Under the pieces are notes generated by a model, which worked only from the letters and a program-made list of their open reading frames with translations, ran no database searches and was not told the origin of the DNA. From positions 126,501 to 190,500 of the forward strand of contig NZ_WQNI01000007.1 of NCBI RefSeq assembly GCF_010993735.1: a stretch of 64,000 bases of DNA, given 5' to 3'. The position numbers were made by a program, and so were the translations under genes. This document shows positions 40,537 through 49,378 of the stretch, piece after piece. Numbering within the stretch: the first letter of the stretch is position 1; every line of letters starts with the position of its first letter. Origin of the DNA: Chelativorans alearensis (GTDB taxonomy: Bacteria; Pseudomonadota; Alphaproteobacteria; Rhizobiales; Rhizobiaceae).

Positions 40537-42195
40537 TTGGTACCCAGATTCCCGCTGGATGACGTCGTCTACCCACGTCGCGAACGGGCGGCGGAGTATC
40601 TTGCCTGGGGCGCGTGGAGCAGCGACACAATTCCTCAGTTGCTTGCCCGGTGTGCCGCCGCATATCCCTCCAAGGTCGCCTACATCTGCGAAGGTCGGGA
40701 GTGGACCTTCGCGCAGATCCGCAAGGCCAGCCTCTCCGTCTCCAAGGCGCTGCTCGCTGCAGGCTTGCGTCCCGGTGATCGGGCGTTGTTCCAGATGGGC
40801 ACAATCGCGGAGACGCAGATCGCGCTGCTCGGCTGCATGAACCTCGGCATCCTACCCGTCTGCACTATCCCCCAATATCGCGAGCTCGAGATGCGCGCGA
40901 TCGCCGATATCTGCAAACCGAAGGCCTATTTCGTGCAGGCCGATTTCACCGAAAGCATGGACCTTGGCGCGTTCGCGAGCGAGATGTGCGCGAAGCTTGG
41001 CATCGACGTGCTGCTGACGGCGCGGGCGGCCAGCGGTGCCAGTAAGCTGCGCTTGGAGGACCTGATCGAGGCGCCGGGCGAAGATGTCGATACCGCGCCC
41101 TACGAGCCTAACGTGGCGGACGTCGCGGTCCTGCAGCTTTCGGGCGGCTCCACGGGCCTGCCGAAGATCATACCCCGCTTCCATGGCGAATATCTCGGTC
41201 ACACCAAACGGTGGTTGGACAGTTATTCCAGCGACGAGAGGGATGTTCGCATCTGGGCGCTGCCGCTGCTGCACAACGCGGGGATGATGTTCACCCTTCT
41301 CGGCACCCTGATCTACGGCGCCACGACCATCCTCCTCCCGCGCTGGAAGGTCGATACCTATTTCGGCCTGATCGAGCGCCACGGCGTGACGCAGGCCTTC
41401 ACCATCGGGCCGCATGCGCCGATCATCGCCGCCTATGAGGGCATTCAAAATCATGACCTCTCCTCGCTCCGCTGCTTCCTTACGCTGATAGGAGCCGAAG
41501 GGATCGAGGCGGCGACCGGTGTGACCGCCATCAACATGTTCGGGATCACCGAGGGACTGGTGCTGACCAGTGCGCCCGACGACCCGGCGGACCTGCGCCA
41601 CAGCACGATCGGCTCTGTGTGCACCCCCTTCGACGAGGTGCGACTGCTGCAACTCGATTCGGATGCCGAGGTCCCGGTCGGCGGCATGGGCGAGCTCTGC
41701 TTCAGAGGACCTTCCAGCCTCTCCGGCTACTTTGGGGCCCCGGACGCCAACGCGGTGAGCTTTACCCGAGACGGGTTCTTCAGGACCGGCGACCTGGCGC
41801 GCTCACAGCTCTCCGACGACCGGGTCACCTATCGCTTCGAAGGCAGGGTCAAGGACAACATCAATCGTGGCGGGGAGAAGTTCGGGACGGAGGAGCTTGA
41901 GCGCCTGCTGTGCCAGCATCCCGCGATCTCCGACGCGAAGGTCGTGGCCATGCCGGATCCGATTTATGGCGAAAAGGCCTGCGCCTTCGTCATTCCTCAA
42001 GGCGGCGCTACGCTGCCGTCCCTGCGGGAGCTGCAACAGTTCCTCACCGGACGCGGGTTGGCGAAGTTCAAGGTTCCGGAGCGGCTGGAGACGATCGATG
42101 GCTTCCCGACGACCCGGGTCGGCAAGCTCGACCGCGCCCGGCTCCGGCAGATCATCGCCGAGAAAATTACTCTGGAAACCGCAGGGGGTGTGTGA
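40537..42195 (+). CDS. Aryl-AMP ligase (2,3-dihydroxybenzoate/salicylate-AMP ligase type)
   Basis: 552 residues from TTG 40537, preferred because AGGAGGAG ends eight bases upstream; an ATG at 40471 would add 22 residues. Adenylation motifs: LSGGSTGLPKIIPRFH (P-loop), FGITEGL, FRTGDLA and GRVKDNINRGGEKFGTEELE, with the C-terminal catalytic Lys in TTRVGKLDRARL. Most like EntE/DhbE and the SdgA salicylyl-AMP ligase, which adenylate ortho-hydroxybenzoates. It would activate salicylate as the first step of the pathway encoded downstream. Substrate choice is inferred from the neighbouring 5-hydroxylase and gentisate dioxygenase. Confidence 0.85.
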   Translation: MVPRFPLDDVVYPRRERAAEYLAWGAWSSDTIPQLLARCAAAYPSKVAYICEGREWTFAQIRKASLSVSKALLAAGLRPGDRALFQMGTIAETQIALLGCMNLGILPVCTIPQYRELEMRAIADICKPKAYFVQADFTESMDLGAFASEMCAKLGIDVLLTARAASGASKLRLEDLIEAPGEDVDTAPYEPNVADVAVLQLSGGSTGLPKIIPRFHGEYLGHTKRWLDSYSSDERDVRIWALPLLHNAGMMFTLLGTLIYGATTILLPRWKVDTYFGLIERHGVTQAFTIGPHAPIIAAYEGIQNHDLSSLRCFLTLIGAEGIEAATGVTAINMFGITEGLVLTSAPDDPADLRHSTIGSVCTPFDEVRLLQLDSDAEVPVGGMGELCFRGPSSLSGYFGAPDANAVSFTRDGFFRTGDLARSQLSDDRVTYRFEGRVKDNINRGGEKFGTEELERLLCQHPAISDAKVVAMPDPIYGEKACAFVIPQGGATLPSLRELQQFLTGRGLAKFKVPERLETIDGFPTTRVGKLDRARLRQIIAEKITLETAGGV

Positions 42196-44279
42196 TGGAC
42201 GGGGGGGGCAGCGAGACTATCCGCCGCGCGAATCTCGGCCGCGCCCTTAAGCCGCGCTCGATTGCGGTGGTGGGTGCTACTAACGCACTGGAGAAGGCCG
42301 GCGCCCAGGCGATGGCTGCGTTGATGCCGTTTCCCGGCACGGTCTATCCCATCAATCCGAAGGCGGACGAGGTGATGGGGCGCAAATGCCATGCGTCGCT
42401 TGCCGCCTTGCCTGACGCTCCAGATCTCGTCATCCTGGCAGTGCCCGGGCATGTGGTGCCCGCGGTCGCCGCGGAAGCCGCCGAAGCCGGCGCCGGCGGA
42501 CTGCTCGTCGTGTCCGGCGGCTTCGCCGAGTCCGGCGAGCAGGGCAAGCGCCTGCAGGACGCATTGCTGGAGACGTGCTGCCTGTCGGGAATGCGCCTGC
42601 TCGGACCCAACACGTCGGGCTATGTCGCGCCAGTCAACCAGTGCATCGCCTCATTCGCGCCGGGGCTCGACGTCCTCGCCGCCGGCCCCGTCGGCGTGGT
42701 CGCCCAGTCGGGCGGCATCAACCTGTCGATCACGCTGCTGCTGCACCAAATGGGGGTGGGCGTCTCCTACGCCGTCGGCCTCGGCAACGCCGCCGACGTT
42801 ACCGCCATCGACGTGATCGACTTCCTGATCGACGATCCCGAGACCCGCTGCATCGCCCTCCATCTGGAAGGTGTTGCCGACGGCCGGCTGCTGTTCGAGG
42901 CGGTGGCGCGCGCCGTGCACAGGAAGCCCGTCGTCGTCTTTCCGGTTGGCAAGGAGGATGTCGGCCAGTTCGCGCAGTCGCATACCGGCAATCTGATGGG
43001 CTCGCACGCGACCACGGTCGCGGCGATGCGCCAGGCCGGCGCCGTGGTGGTCGATGGCTGCGAGGCTCTTGCCCTCGCAGCCGCTGCACTCGCCTGCCGC
43101 CGGCTTCCCCCGCTGTCGAACCCGGGCGTCGCCGTCATCACGGGGCAGGCGGGTCCGGGGCTGGTGATCGCAGACCGGCTGAAGGCAGCCCGCGTCGATG
43201 TCCCCCAGCTTCGCCCGGAGACGGTCGCCAGGCTCGGCGAACTGCTTCCGCCGCTCACCTTCGTGCAGAACCCGGTCGATACGGGTCGCCCGGGCCCCGC
43301 CTTCGGCGACGTCGTTCGCACAGTTCTCGACGACGATCGCATTGATGCAGCGCTCATATTCGCATTGGACGAGCCCAGCGCTCTCGACGCGGAGGCGGTC
43401 TTGAAGTCGGTCGCGGCCGGCACCGAGAAGCCGATAGTATTCGCCAGCATGGGCACGCGGGACCTCTCCGGTACCCGCGCTGCCCTCGCGAAAGAGGGTG
43501 TCTTCGCGACGGATAGTCCCGATGCCCTCGCCGCCGCCGCGATCGCTCTGGTGCGCGACAGCCAGACGCGCGGCAGAATTGCGGCCCGCCAGGGCGGCGC
43601 GAGCTCCGCACGTCGATCGAGCACGTCTCCCGTCGCATTGCCCAAGAGGCTCGACGAGGCCACGGCCAAGGAGCTTCTCGCCGGCTATGGAGTCAGGACG
43701 CCGCGACGCCGCGTGTGCGAAACGCGTGAGGCGGCACGTGACGCGCTCGACGCGTTCGACCGGCCCGTCGTGGTCAAGGTGCTCGACCCGGAGATCCTGC
43801 ATAAGTCCGATGTCGGTGGAGTACATCTCGGCATCGACGGCATCGACGGCCTGGAGCGCGCGCTGGACGCGATCGATCGGATACCCGGTGCTTCGGCGCG
43901 CCGCTATCTCATCGAGGAGATGACGCGGTTCGACACCGAGCTGCTGGTAGGCGGGATCAACGACGCGTCCTGGGGTGCGTGCCTGACCGTCGGAATTGGC
44001 GGTGTCTTCACCGAAGTGATGGCCGACACGGCGACACGCGTCGCTCCGCTGACGCCGGTGGATGCGAGGGAGATGCTTCTGTCCCTCAATGGCGCGCCGC
44101 TCCTTACCGGCTATCGAGGCAAGCCCGCAGCAAACATTGACGGCATCGTGGATACGCTGCTGGCGCTACAGTCGATCCTGACGGATTTCCCGCAGATCCG
44201 GGAGATCGAGATCAATCCGCTGGTCGTCCGCAACGATGAAGTGATCGCTCTCGATGCCCTTATTAGAACAGCAATCTGA
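42195..44279 (+). CDS. ADP-forming (NDP-forming) acyl-CoA synthetase family protein
   Basis: 694 residues from ATG 42195, sharing one base with the ligase stop. Alpha part: CoA-binding RSIAVVGATNALEKAG (about 21-36) and the phospho-histidine loop SHTGNLMGSHATTVAAM (about 262-278). Beta part: ATP-grasp region LLAGYGVRTPRRR, VVVKVLDPEILHKSDVGGVHLGI and EIEINPLVV. The fused two-part architecture is that of acetate-CoA ligase (ADP-forming). Beside an AMP-forming aryl ligase it may load CoA onto the activated salicylate, a role comparable to SdgB in the Streptomyces salicylate pathway, or serve a different acid. Confidence 0.85.
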   Translation: MDGGGSETIRRANLGRALKPRSIAVVGATNALEKAGAQAMAALMPFPGTVYPINPKADEVMGRKCHASLAALPDAPDLVILAVPGHVVPAVAAEAAEAGAGGLLVVSGGFAESGEQGKRLQDALLETCCLSGMRLLGPNTSGYVAPVNQCIASFAPGLDVLAAGPVGVVAQSGGINLSITLLLHQMGVGVSYAVGLGNAADVTAIDVIDFLIDDPETRCIALHLEGVADGRLLFEAVARAVHRKPVVVFPVGKEDVGQFAQSHTGNLMGSHATTVAAMRQAGAVVVDGCEALALAAAALACRRLPPLSNPGVAVITGQAGPGLVIADRLKAARVDVPQLRPETVARLGELLPPLTFVQNPVDTGRPGPAFGDVVRTVLDDDRIDAALIFALDEPSALDAEAVLKSVAAGTEKPIVFASMGTRDLSGTRAALAKEGVFATDSPDALAAAAIALVRDSQTRGRIAARQGGASSARRSSTSPVALPKRLDEATAKELLAGYGVRTPRRRVCETREAARDALDAFDRPVVVKVLDPEILHKSDVGGVHLGIDGIDGLERALDAIDRIPGASARRYLIEEMTRFDTELLVGGINDASWGACLTVGIGGVFTEVMADTATRVAPLTPVDAREMLLSLNGAPLLTGYRGKPAANIDGIVDTLLALQSILTDFPQIREIEINPLVVRNDEVIALDALIRTAI

Positions 44280-44294
44280 TGGAGATAGGCGATC

Positions 44295-45329
44295 ATGGAT
44301 ACACGTACCCCATCAAGCCTTGACGACTACTATGAGACACTGAAGCCCCTGAACCTTGCTCCCCTGTGGGTCCGGCTAAAGGGTCTCGTGCCGAGCGAGC
44401 CGAAGCCGAAGGCCGTCCCGTTCCGGTGGCCCTGGGAGCCGACGCGCGAGGCCCTTCTGGCCTCGGGCTCGCTGATCTCCGCAAAGGAAGCGGAACGTCG
44501 CGTGCTGGTTCTGGAGAACCCGGGACTGCCGGGACAATCGCGGGTGACGGACACACTCTATGCCGGGCTGCAACTGATCCTGCCCGGCGAACTGGCGCCG
44601 GCCCATCGTCACACCCAGTCGGCGCTACGTTTCTGCCTGGAGGGCGAGGGTGCGGTGACCTCCGTCGATGGGGAGCGTACCCGGATGCACCGAGGCGACT
44701 TCATCATCACACCTTTCTGGACCTGGCACGACCACAAGCATGAGGGGGACGAGCCGGTCATCTGGCTCGACGGTCTCGATGTGCCGCTCGTCTCGGCCAT
44801 CGGCGCGGGCTTCCGCGAGGAGCACATGGAGGAGGATCAGGAGATCACGCGGCCCGAGGGAGACGCGCTCGCCCGATACGGCAACGGACTGCTGCCGCTG
44901 AACCAGCAGGCGACCCACACTTCTCCGGTCTTCAGCTATCCCTACGAGCGCACCCGCGAGTCACTGCACGTCCTGGGGCGTTCGGGACCCGTCGATCCCC
45001 ATCATGGATTGACGATGCGATACATCAACCCGACCAATGGCGACTGGGCCATCCCCACGATCGGCACCACGATGAAGCTCGTTCCCGCCGGCTTCGAGAC
45101 GAGGCCGTACCGCGCGACCAGCAGCGAGGTGGTCGTCCTCCTGGAAGGTACGCTCGAGGTGGCCGTGGGCGACGGCGACTTCGAGCGTCTGTCACGCAAC
45201 GACGTCTTTTCGGTCCCGGGCTGGCAGACTGTCAGGTATCGCGCTGTCGGAGAGGATGCCGTCGCATTCTGCTTCTCCGACCGGCCGGTGCACGAGAAGC
45301 TGGGACTGTTCCGCGAATGGCAAGGATGA
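44295..45329 (+). CDS. gtdA: Gentisate 1,2-dioxygenase
   Basis: 344 residues, standard length for the bicupin gentisate dioxygenases. The Fe(II) ligands are visible as His104 and His106 (PAHRHTQSALRF) and His145 (WTWHDHKH), at the numbers expected for the family. The second cupin keeps RYINPTNGDWAIPTIGTTM and SSEVVVLLEGTLEVAVG. It opens the ring of gentisate (2,5-dihydroxybenzoate) between C1 and C2 with O2, giving maleylpyruvate. Gene symbols used elsewhere are nagI and sdgD. It is followed by an FAH-family hydrolase gene. Confidence 0.93.
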   Translation: MDTRTPSSLDDYYETLKPLNLAPLWVRLKGLVPSEPKPKAVPFRWPWEPTREALLASGSLISAKEAERRVLVLENPGLPGQSRVTDTLYAGLQLILPGELAPAHRHTQSALRFCLEGEGAVTSVDGERTRMHRGDFIITPFWTWHDHKHEGDEPVIWLDGLDVPLVSAIGAGFREEHMEEDQEITRPEGDALARYGNGLLPLNQQATHTSPVFSYPYERTRESLHVLGRSGPVDPHHGLTMRYINPTNGDWAIPTIGTTMKLVPAGFETRPYRATSSEVVVLLEGTLEVAVGDGDFERLSRNDVFSVPGWQTVRYRAVGEDAVAFCFSDRPVHEKLGLFREWQG

Positions 45330-45336
45330 GGCGCCT

Positions 45337-46194
45337 ATGAAAATTTGCACTTTCGACGGAGGCCGGGTTGGCGTCGTCCACGACGAAGCTGTTTTCGACG
45401 TCACCGACATCTTCTTTCCGGACGGTCTGAACGTCCCTTGGCCCTATCCGAGGGGCGATGTTGTCGTCGAGCGCCTGCCGCAGCTTCGCGACCGGCTTGC
45501 CGAGCGGGTCGAATCAGGCGCGGAGCGGAAGCCTCTCGAGGCGGTGAAACTCGGTCCGAGCGTTGCCACACCGGGCAAGATCATTGGCGCGCCGATCAAC
45601 TATCAACCGCATATCGACGAAGCAAACGCCGACAAGGAAATCAACCACGGCAAGACCTACACCCGCATCGACGATTTCGGCCTCTTCCTGAAGGCCAACA
45701 GCTCGCTGGCGGGTTGCGACACGCCCATCGACATCGGCTTTACCGATCGCCGGGTCGATCACGAGATCGAACTGTGCGCGGTGATCGGCAAGCAGGGGCG
45801 GGCAATCTCCTACGACGATGCCCTAGATCACATAGCCGGCTATACGATCGGTCTCGACATGACCGTGCGCGGCAAGGAGTTCCCGGATTTCCGCAAGTCC
45901 CCCGACACCTTCGCCGTGCTGGGTCCCTATCTCGTCACGGCCGACGAAATCGCGGATCCGAACGCGCTCGATTTCGAGCTTACGGTCAACGGGGAGGTGC
46001 GGCAGAAGTCCAACACGCGGGACCTGGTCTTCAACGTCCAGCGGCTAGTCGAATACGCGTCCCACATGTACACGCTCTACCCGGGCGACGTCATCATGAC
46101 CGGGACACCGGCTGGCGTGGCGCCTGTCAAGTCCGGCGATCGGCTCGTTGCCACCATCGAAGGGCTCGGAACCCTGGCGACGGCGGTGAAATGA
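45337..46194 (+). CDS. FAH-family hydrolase, probable fumarylpyruvate (or maleylpyruvate) hydrolase
   Basis: 285 residues from ATG 45337, eight bases after the dioxygenase stop; the frame reaching 45256 overlaps that gene and is rejected. Catalytic-domain landmarks: GKIIGAPINYQPHIDEAN, FLKANSSLAG, the metal site DHEIELCAVIG, AGYTIGLDMTVRGKEFPDFRKSPDTF and GDVIMTGTPAGVAPVKSGD. It would cleave the gentisate ring-fission product to pyruvate plus fumarate or maleate. Because no isomerase gene is present, direct hydrolysis of maleylpyruvate is possible. Confidence 0.88.
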   Translation: MKICTFDGGRVGVVHDEAVFDVTDIFFPDGLNVPWPYPRGDVVVERLPQLRDRLAERVESGAERKPLEAVKLGPSVATPGKIIGAPINYQPHIDEANADKEINHGKTYTRIDDFGLFLKANSSLAGCDTPIDIGFTDRRVDHEIELCAVIGKQGRAISYDDALDHIAGYTIGLDMTVRGKEFPDFRKSPDTFAVLGPYLVTADEIADPNALDFELTVNGEVRQKSNTRDLVFNVQRLVEYASHMYTLYPGDVIMTGTPAGVAPVKSGDRLVATIEGLGTLATAVK

Positions 46195-46314
46195 GATTCC
46201 CGGGCACGCCGCGCGCGGTCGCGCCTACCCGCCGGCTTCCACGAAGTGGGCCCGCAGAATTCCTAACGTACCGGCCAAAGCCGTTCGCTTACACATCTTG
46301 AGGGAGGAATGACA

Positions 46315-47331
46315 ATGCTGAAGATCGTTGCAAATCTATTTGGAGCCGCAATTCTGTCGCTGGGATTGTCCGCTCCCGCCGCCGCCGCGGAATTCACTCT
46401 AAAGGTTTCATCACCGGCTCCGCTCACCGACATCGATCCGTTCTCGGCCTGGCTGAAGGCATTCGAATCCGGCGTCGAGGAAAGGTCTGGCGGGCGCATC
46501 GACGTCGAGCTGTACCCGCTGAGCCAGCTTGGGCCGATTCCGGCGACGGTCGAAGGGGTCGCGATGGGGACCATCGAGATGACCACCCCCATCATCGGCT
46601 TCCTCAACGCCGTTGATCCGCGCTTCCAGGTGTTCGATGCGAACGGCCTGTTCGATGACGAACACCACGCGCTGCGCACCATGGCGGATCCGCGCGTCAA
46701 GGCGATGATGGCGGAACTTGGCGCGCAGGCCAATGTCGAGCCTCTCTTCATCCTCACCAGCGGGCAGATCGCCGTCGTGACGCGCGACCGGATCTCGAGC
46801 GTCGATGACTTGCAGGGCAAGAAGCTGCGCACCGGCGGTTCCACGGACCTGATCAACCGCCCGATGCAGGCGCTCGGTGTCTCGCCCGTTGCAATGCCGT
46901 TGGGAGACGTGCTGCCGGGCATCCAGACCGGCACCATCGACGGCGCTGCGACCAACATGCCCGTGATCGTCGGCTCCAAGTTCGCCGACGTCGCCAAGCA
47001 CGCCACCTATCTGCCGGGCAACTTCCTCATTGTCGGGGGCATCGTCAGCAAGGATTTCCTGGCCCGCATCGGGCCGGAGCTGGAGGCCATCATCCGCGAG
47101 GAAGCCGACGCCTCCAAGTCGGCCTACAAGGCCAAGCTCGACAGCGGCCCGGCGGCACTGGAGGCAACCTTCGCGTCGCAGGGCGGCACCATGACGGTGA
47201 TGGACCATGAGCAGCGCCAGCGTTTCCTCGACAGCGTGGTGCCGGTGGTCGAGGAAGTCGTGGCCAGCAATCCGCAATTGAAGGCCGACTACGAGCTCCT
47301 GAAACAGGCTGCGGAAGACGCTCGCCAGTAG
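46315..47331 (+). CDS. dctP: TRAP transporter substrate-binding protein (DctP), salicylate cluster copy 1
   Basis: 338 residues. ATG 46315 fits AGGGAGGA with a 6-base spacer better than ATG 46309. Signal peptide LKIVANLFGAAILSLGLSAP ending AAAA, then EFTLKVSSPAPLTD. The conserved substrate-Arg segment DLQGKKLRTGGSTDLINRP lies at about 163-182. First of two complete TRAP systems in this operon, so it probably binds salicylate, gentisate or a related aromatic acid. Confidence 0.9.
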   Translation: MLKIVANLFGAAILSLGLSAPAAAAEFTLKVSSPAPLTDIDPFSAWLKAFESGVEERSGGRIDVELYPLSQLGPIPATVEGVAMGTIEMTTPIIGFLNAVDPRFQVFDANGLFDDEHHALRTMADPRVKAMMAELGAQANVEPLFILTSGQIAVVTRDRISSVDDLQGKKLRTGGSTDLINRPMQALGVSPVAMPLGDVLPGIQTGTIDGAATNMPVIVGSKFADVAKHATYLPGNFLIVGGIVSKDFLARIGPELEAIIREEADASKSAYKAKLDSGPAALEATFASQGGTMTVMDHEQRQRFLDSVVPVVEEVVASNPQLKADYELLKQAAEDARQ

Positions 47332-47344
47332 CTCGCGAGAACAA

Positions 47345-47366
47345 GGCGGCCGCTCCGGCGGCCGCC
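47345..47366. terminator. Intercistronic hairpin between dctP and dctQ
   Basis: Perfect 9-bp stem GGCGGCCGC (47345-47353) / GCGGCCGCC (47358-47366), loop TCCG, 13 bases after the dctP stop. Same position relative to the binding-protein gene as the hairpins at 6554, 14205 and 30899. Confidence 0.62.
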
Positions 47367-47396
47367 CTTGCGGCTTCAACCGTGTGGTGGACCACC

Positions 47397-47906
47397 ATGA
47401 AACACGCCGTCGACAAGCTGATGCAGTACCTGCTGGTTGCAATCGCGCTGGGGCTTATCGCAACGGTGTTCCTCAGCGTCTACAACGTCGTGGCTCGCTA
47501 TGTCTTCGGCGCCGCGCTGCTGTGGGCAGACGAGGCGGCCGTGTTCTACATGATCGTCATGACCTATGTGGGCGCGGTCGTGTGCGCTTGGCAGCAGGTC
47601 GATATCCGCATGTCCGTCGTCATGGACATCCTGCCACCGCGCGCAAGTCTCGTGCTGCAACTGGTGCAGGAGATCGCGGTGGCCGCTGTCCTCTATTGGG
47701 TGGCATGGCTGTCATACGGCTATGTCTCGCGGCTCTTCGCCTTCGGAATGACCAGCGATGCGCTGGGGATTCCGTCGTGGGTCGTCCACAGCGCGATCAC
47801 GCTCAGCATGGTTGCGATGGCCGTGATCTCGACCGCTCGGGTGATGGCCGGACTGGCCGACATGCGCAGACCCGGCAGAGCGCGGAAAGCGGAGGCCGAC
47901 ATATGA
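47397..47906 (+). CDS. dctQ: TRAP transporter small permease (DctQ), salicylate cluster copy 1
   Basis: 169 residues from ATG 47397 (an in-frame GTG at 47382 is possible). Four membrane spans; the DctQ motif LLWADEAAVFYMIVMTYVGAV followed by ADIRM-like DIRMSVVMDILP is present. A small palindrome, TGGTGGACCACCA, covers the start region. Its end overlaps dctM by 4 bases. Confidence 0.88.
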   Translation: MKHAVDKLMQYLLVAIALGLIATVFLSVYNVVARYVFGAALLWADEAAVFYMIVMTYVGAVVCAWQQVDIRMSVVMDILPPRASLVLQLVQEIAVAAVLYWVAWLSYGYVSRLFAFGMTSDALGIPSWVVHSAITLSMVAMAVISTARVMAGLADMRRPGRARKAEADI

Positions 47907-49186
47907 GCTTGGTCCTCGCCGCATTGCCGGCACTTCTTCTCATCGGCGGCTTCCCGATCTTCGTGGTGCTGCTGACGGCATCGGTCTTCGCGCTCGCGTT
48001 CTACATGAACATGCCGATGTCGGCCGTTCAGCAGAACATGTTCGGGTCCGTCAGTTCGACCGGCCTGCTTGCCATTCCCTATTTCATCTTCGCCGGCGAA
48101 TTGATGTCGCGCGGGACCGTTTCCCTTCGCCTGGTAGATTTCGTCCGTGCGCTGGTGGGCAGGTTGCCGGGCGCGCTCGGCGTCACCACGGTCGGCACCG
48201 CGACGGTCTTTGGCGCGATTTCCGGATCCAGCGCAGCGGCGGTGGCGTCCGTGGGCAGGATCATGCATCCGGCAATGCTCAAGGACGGCTACCCGATGCG
48301 GTTCGCCGTCGGGCTCGTCACGTCCGTCGGCGCCATTGGGATCGTCGTTCCGCCCTCGATTCCGATGCTGGTCTACGGCGCCGCATCGGAGACCTCGATC
48401 CCCCGGCTCTATGCCGCCGGCGTGCTGCCGGGGCTGCTGATTGCACTGATACTGGTGGCCTATATCCTCGCAAAGGCTCTGCGGCTCGGCCTTCGAACGA
48501 GTGACATCACGGATCGTTCGGGATTCCTGAATGCCGCGCGTCGCGCGTTCTGGGCGCTGGGCATGATCGTCGTCATTCTCGGCGGTATTTATGGCGGTGT
48601 GTTCTCGCCCACCGAGGCGGCGGCGGTCGCCTGCGTCTATGCCCTAGCGGTGACGCTCTTCGTCTATCGCGAGATGGGATTTCGCGACATACTCGATGCG
48701 GCCTCCAGCACGGTCATCTTCTCCGCGCAGATCCTCATCATCGTGGCGGCAGCCGGCCTCTACTCGTGGATCCTCGCGGTCAACCAGCTTCCGCAGAACA
48801 TGGCGGCCTGGATCGTCTCAATGGAGGTTTCCCCGTGGCTCTTCCTCCTCGCGGTCAACATACTGCTGCTGCTGCTCGGGTGCGTGATGGATCCGATCTC
48901 TGCGATCCTGCTGCTGACGCCCGTCCTCGCGCCGGTCGTGGACGCGCTCGGCATCGACAAGGTCCATTTCGGGATCGTCATCACGCTCAATCTGGCGATC
49001 GGCATGTTCACGCCGCCCTTCGGGATCAACATCTTTGTGGCGCAGTCCGTGCTCAAGACGCCCACGGGCGATATCTACATGGGCGTGCTGCCGTTCTTCT
49101 ACGTGTTTCTCGCGGCGCTGATCATAGTGACGTTCATTCCTGCGGTTTCGCTTCTGAGCGCGGATCTCTTCATGTTCGGCGGTTGA
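47903..49186 (+). CDS. dctM: TRAP transporter large permease (DctM), salicylate cluster copy 1
   Basis: 427 residues from ATG 47903 with GGAGG upstream. Conserved DctM blocks: AIPYFIFAGELMSRGTVS, ISGSSAAAVASVG, VPPSIPMLVYGAASETSIPRLYAAGVLPG, FSPTEAAAVACVYA and NLAIGMFTPPFGINIFVAQ. Membrane subunit that moves the bound acid with Na+. The tail of a related dctM gene recurs as a fragment at the right edge of the window (63855). Confidence 0.92.
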   Translation: MSLVLAALPALLLIGGFPIFVVLLTASVFALAFYMNMPMSAVQQNMFGSVSSTGLLAIPYFIFAGELMSRGTVSLRLVDFVRALVGRLPGALGVTTVGTATVFGAISGSSAAAVASVGRIMHPAMLKDGYPMRFAVGLVTSVGAIGIVVPPSIPMLVYGAASETSIPRLYAAGVLPGLLIALILVAYILAKALRLGLRTSDITDRSGFLNAARRAFWALGMIVVILGGIYGGVFSPTEAAAVACVYALAVTLFVYREMGFRDILDAASSTVIFSAQILIIVAAAGLYSWILAVNQLPQNMAAWIVSMEVSPWLFLLAVNILLLLLGCVMDPISAILLLTPVLAPVVDALGIDKVHFGIVITLNLAIGMFTPPFGINIFVAQSVLKTPTGDIYMGVLPFFYVFLAALIIVTFIPAVSLLSADLFMFGG

Positions 49187-49378
49187 TCCGGAACTGGCGG
49201 GAGCGGCTCGCACGTATGGCCTCTGCACGAAGCTCCGGATCCGGCGGATCCCTCGGAACTCATGCAGAAGCCCATGGAAGGATCATTTACACCAGCCGGA
49301 GCGAGGGGCGGGACCGGTGGGGAAGACGCCCGCTGAAGGCCCTGACCTTTCTCGCCCCGTAATACAGAGGACAATTTG

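Noticed and set aside
42651-43826. 391-codon minus-strand open frame inside the acyl-CoA synthetase gene
   Set aside because: No domain similarity; the plus strand carries all ADP-forming synthetase motifs.
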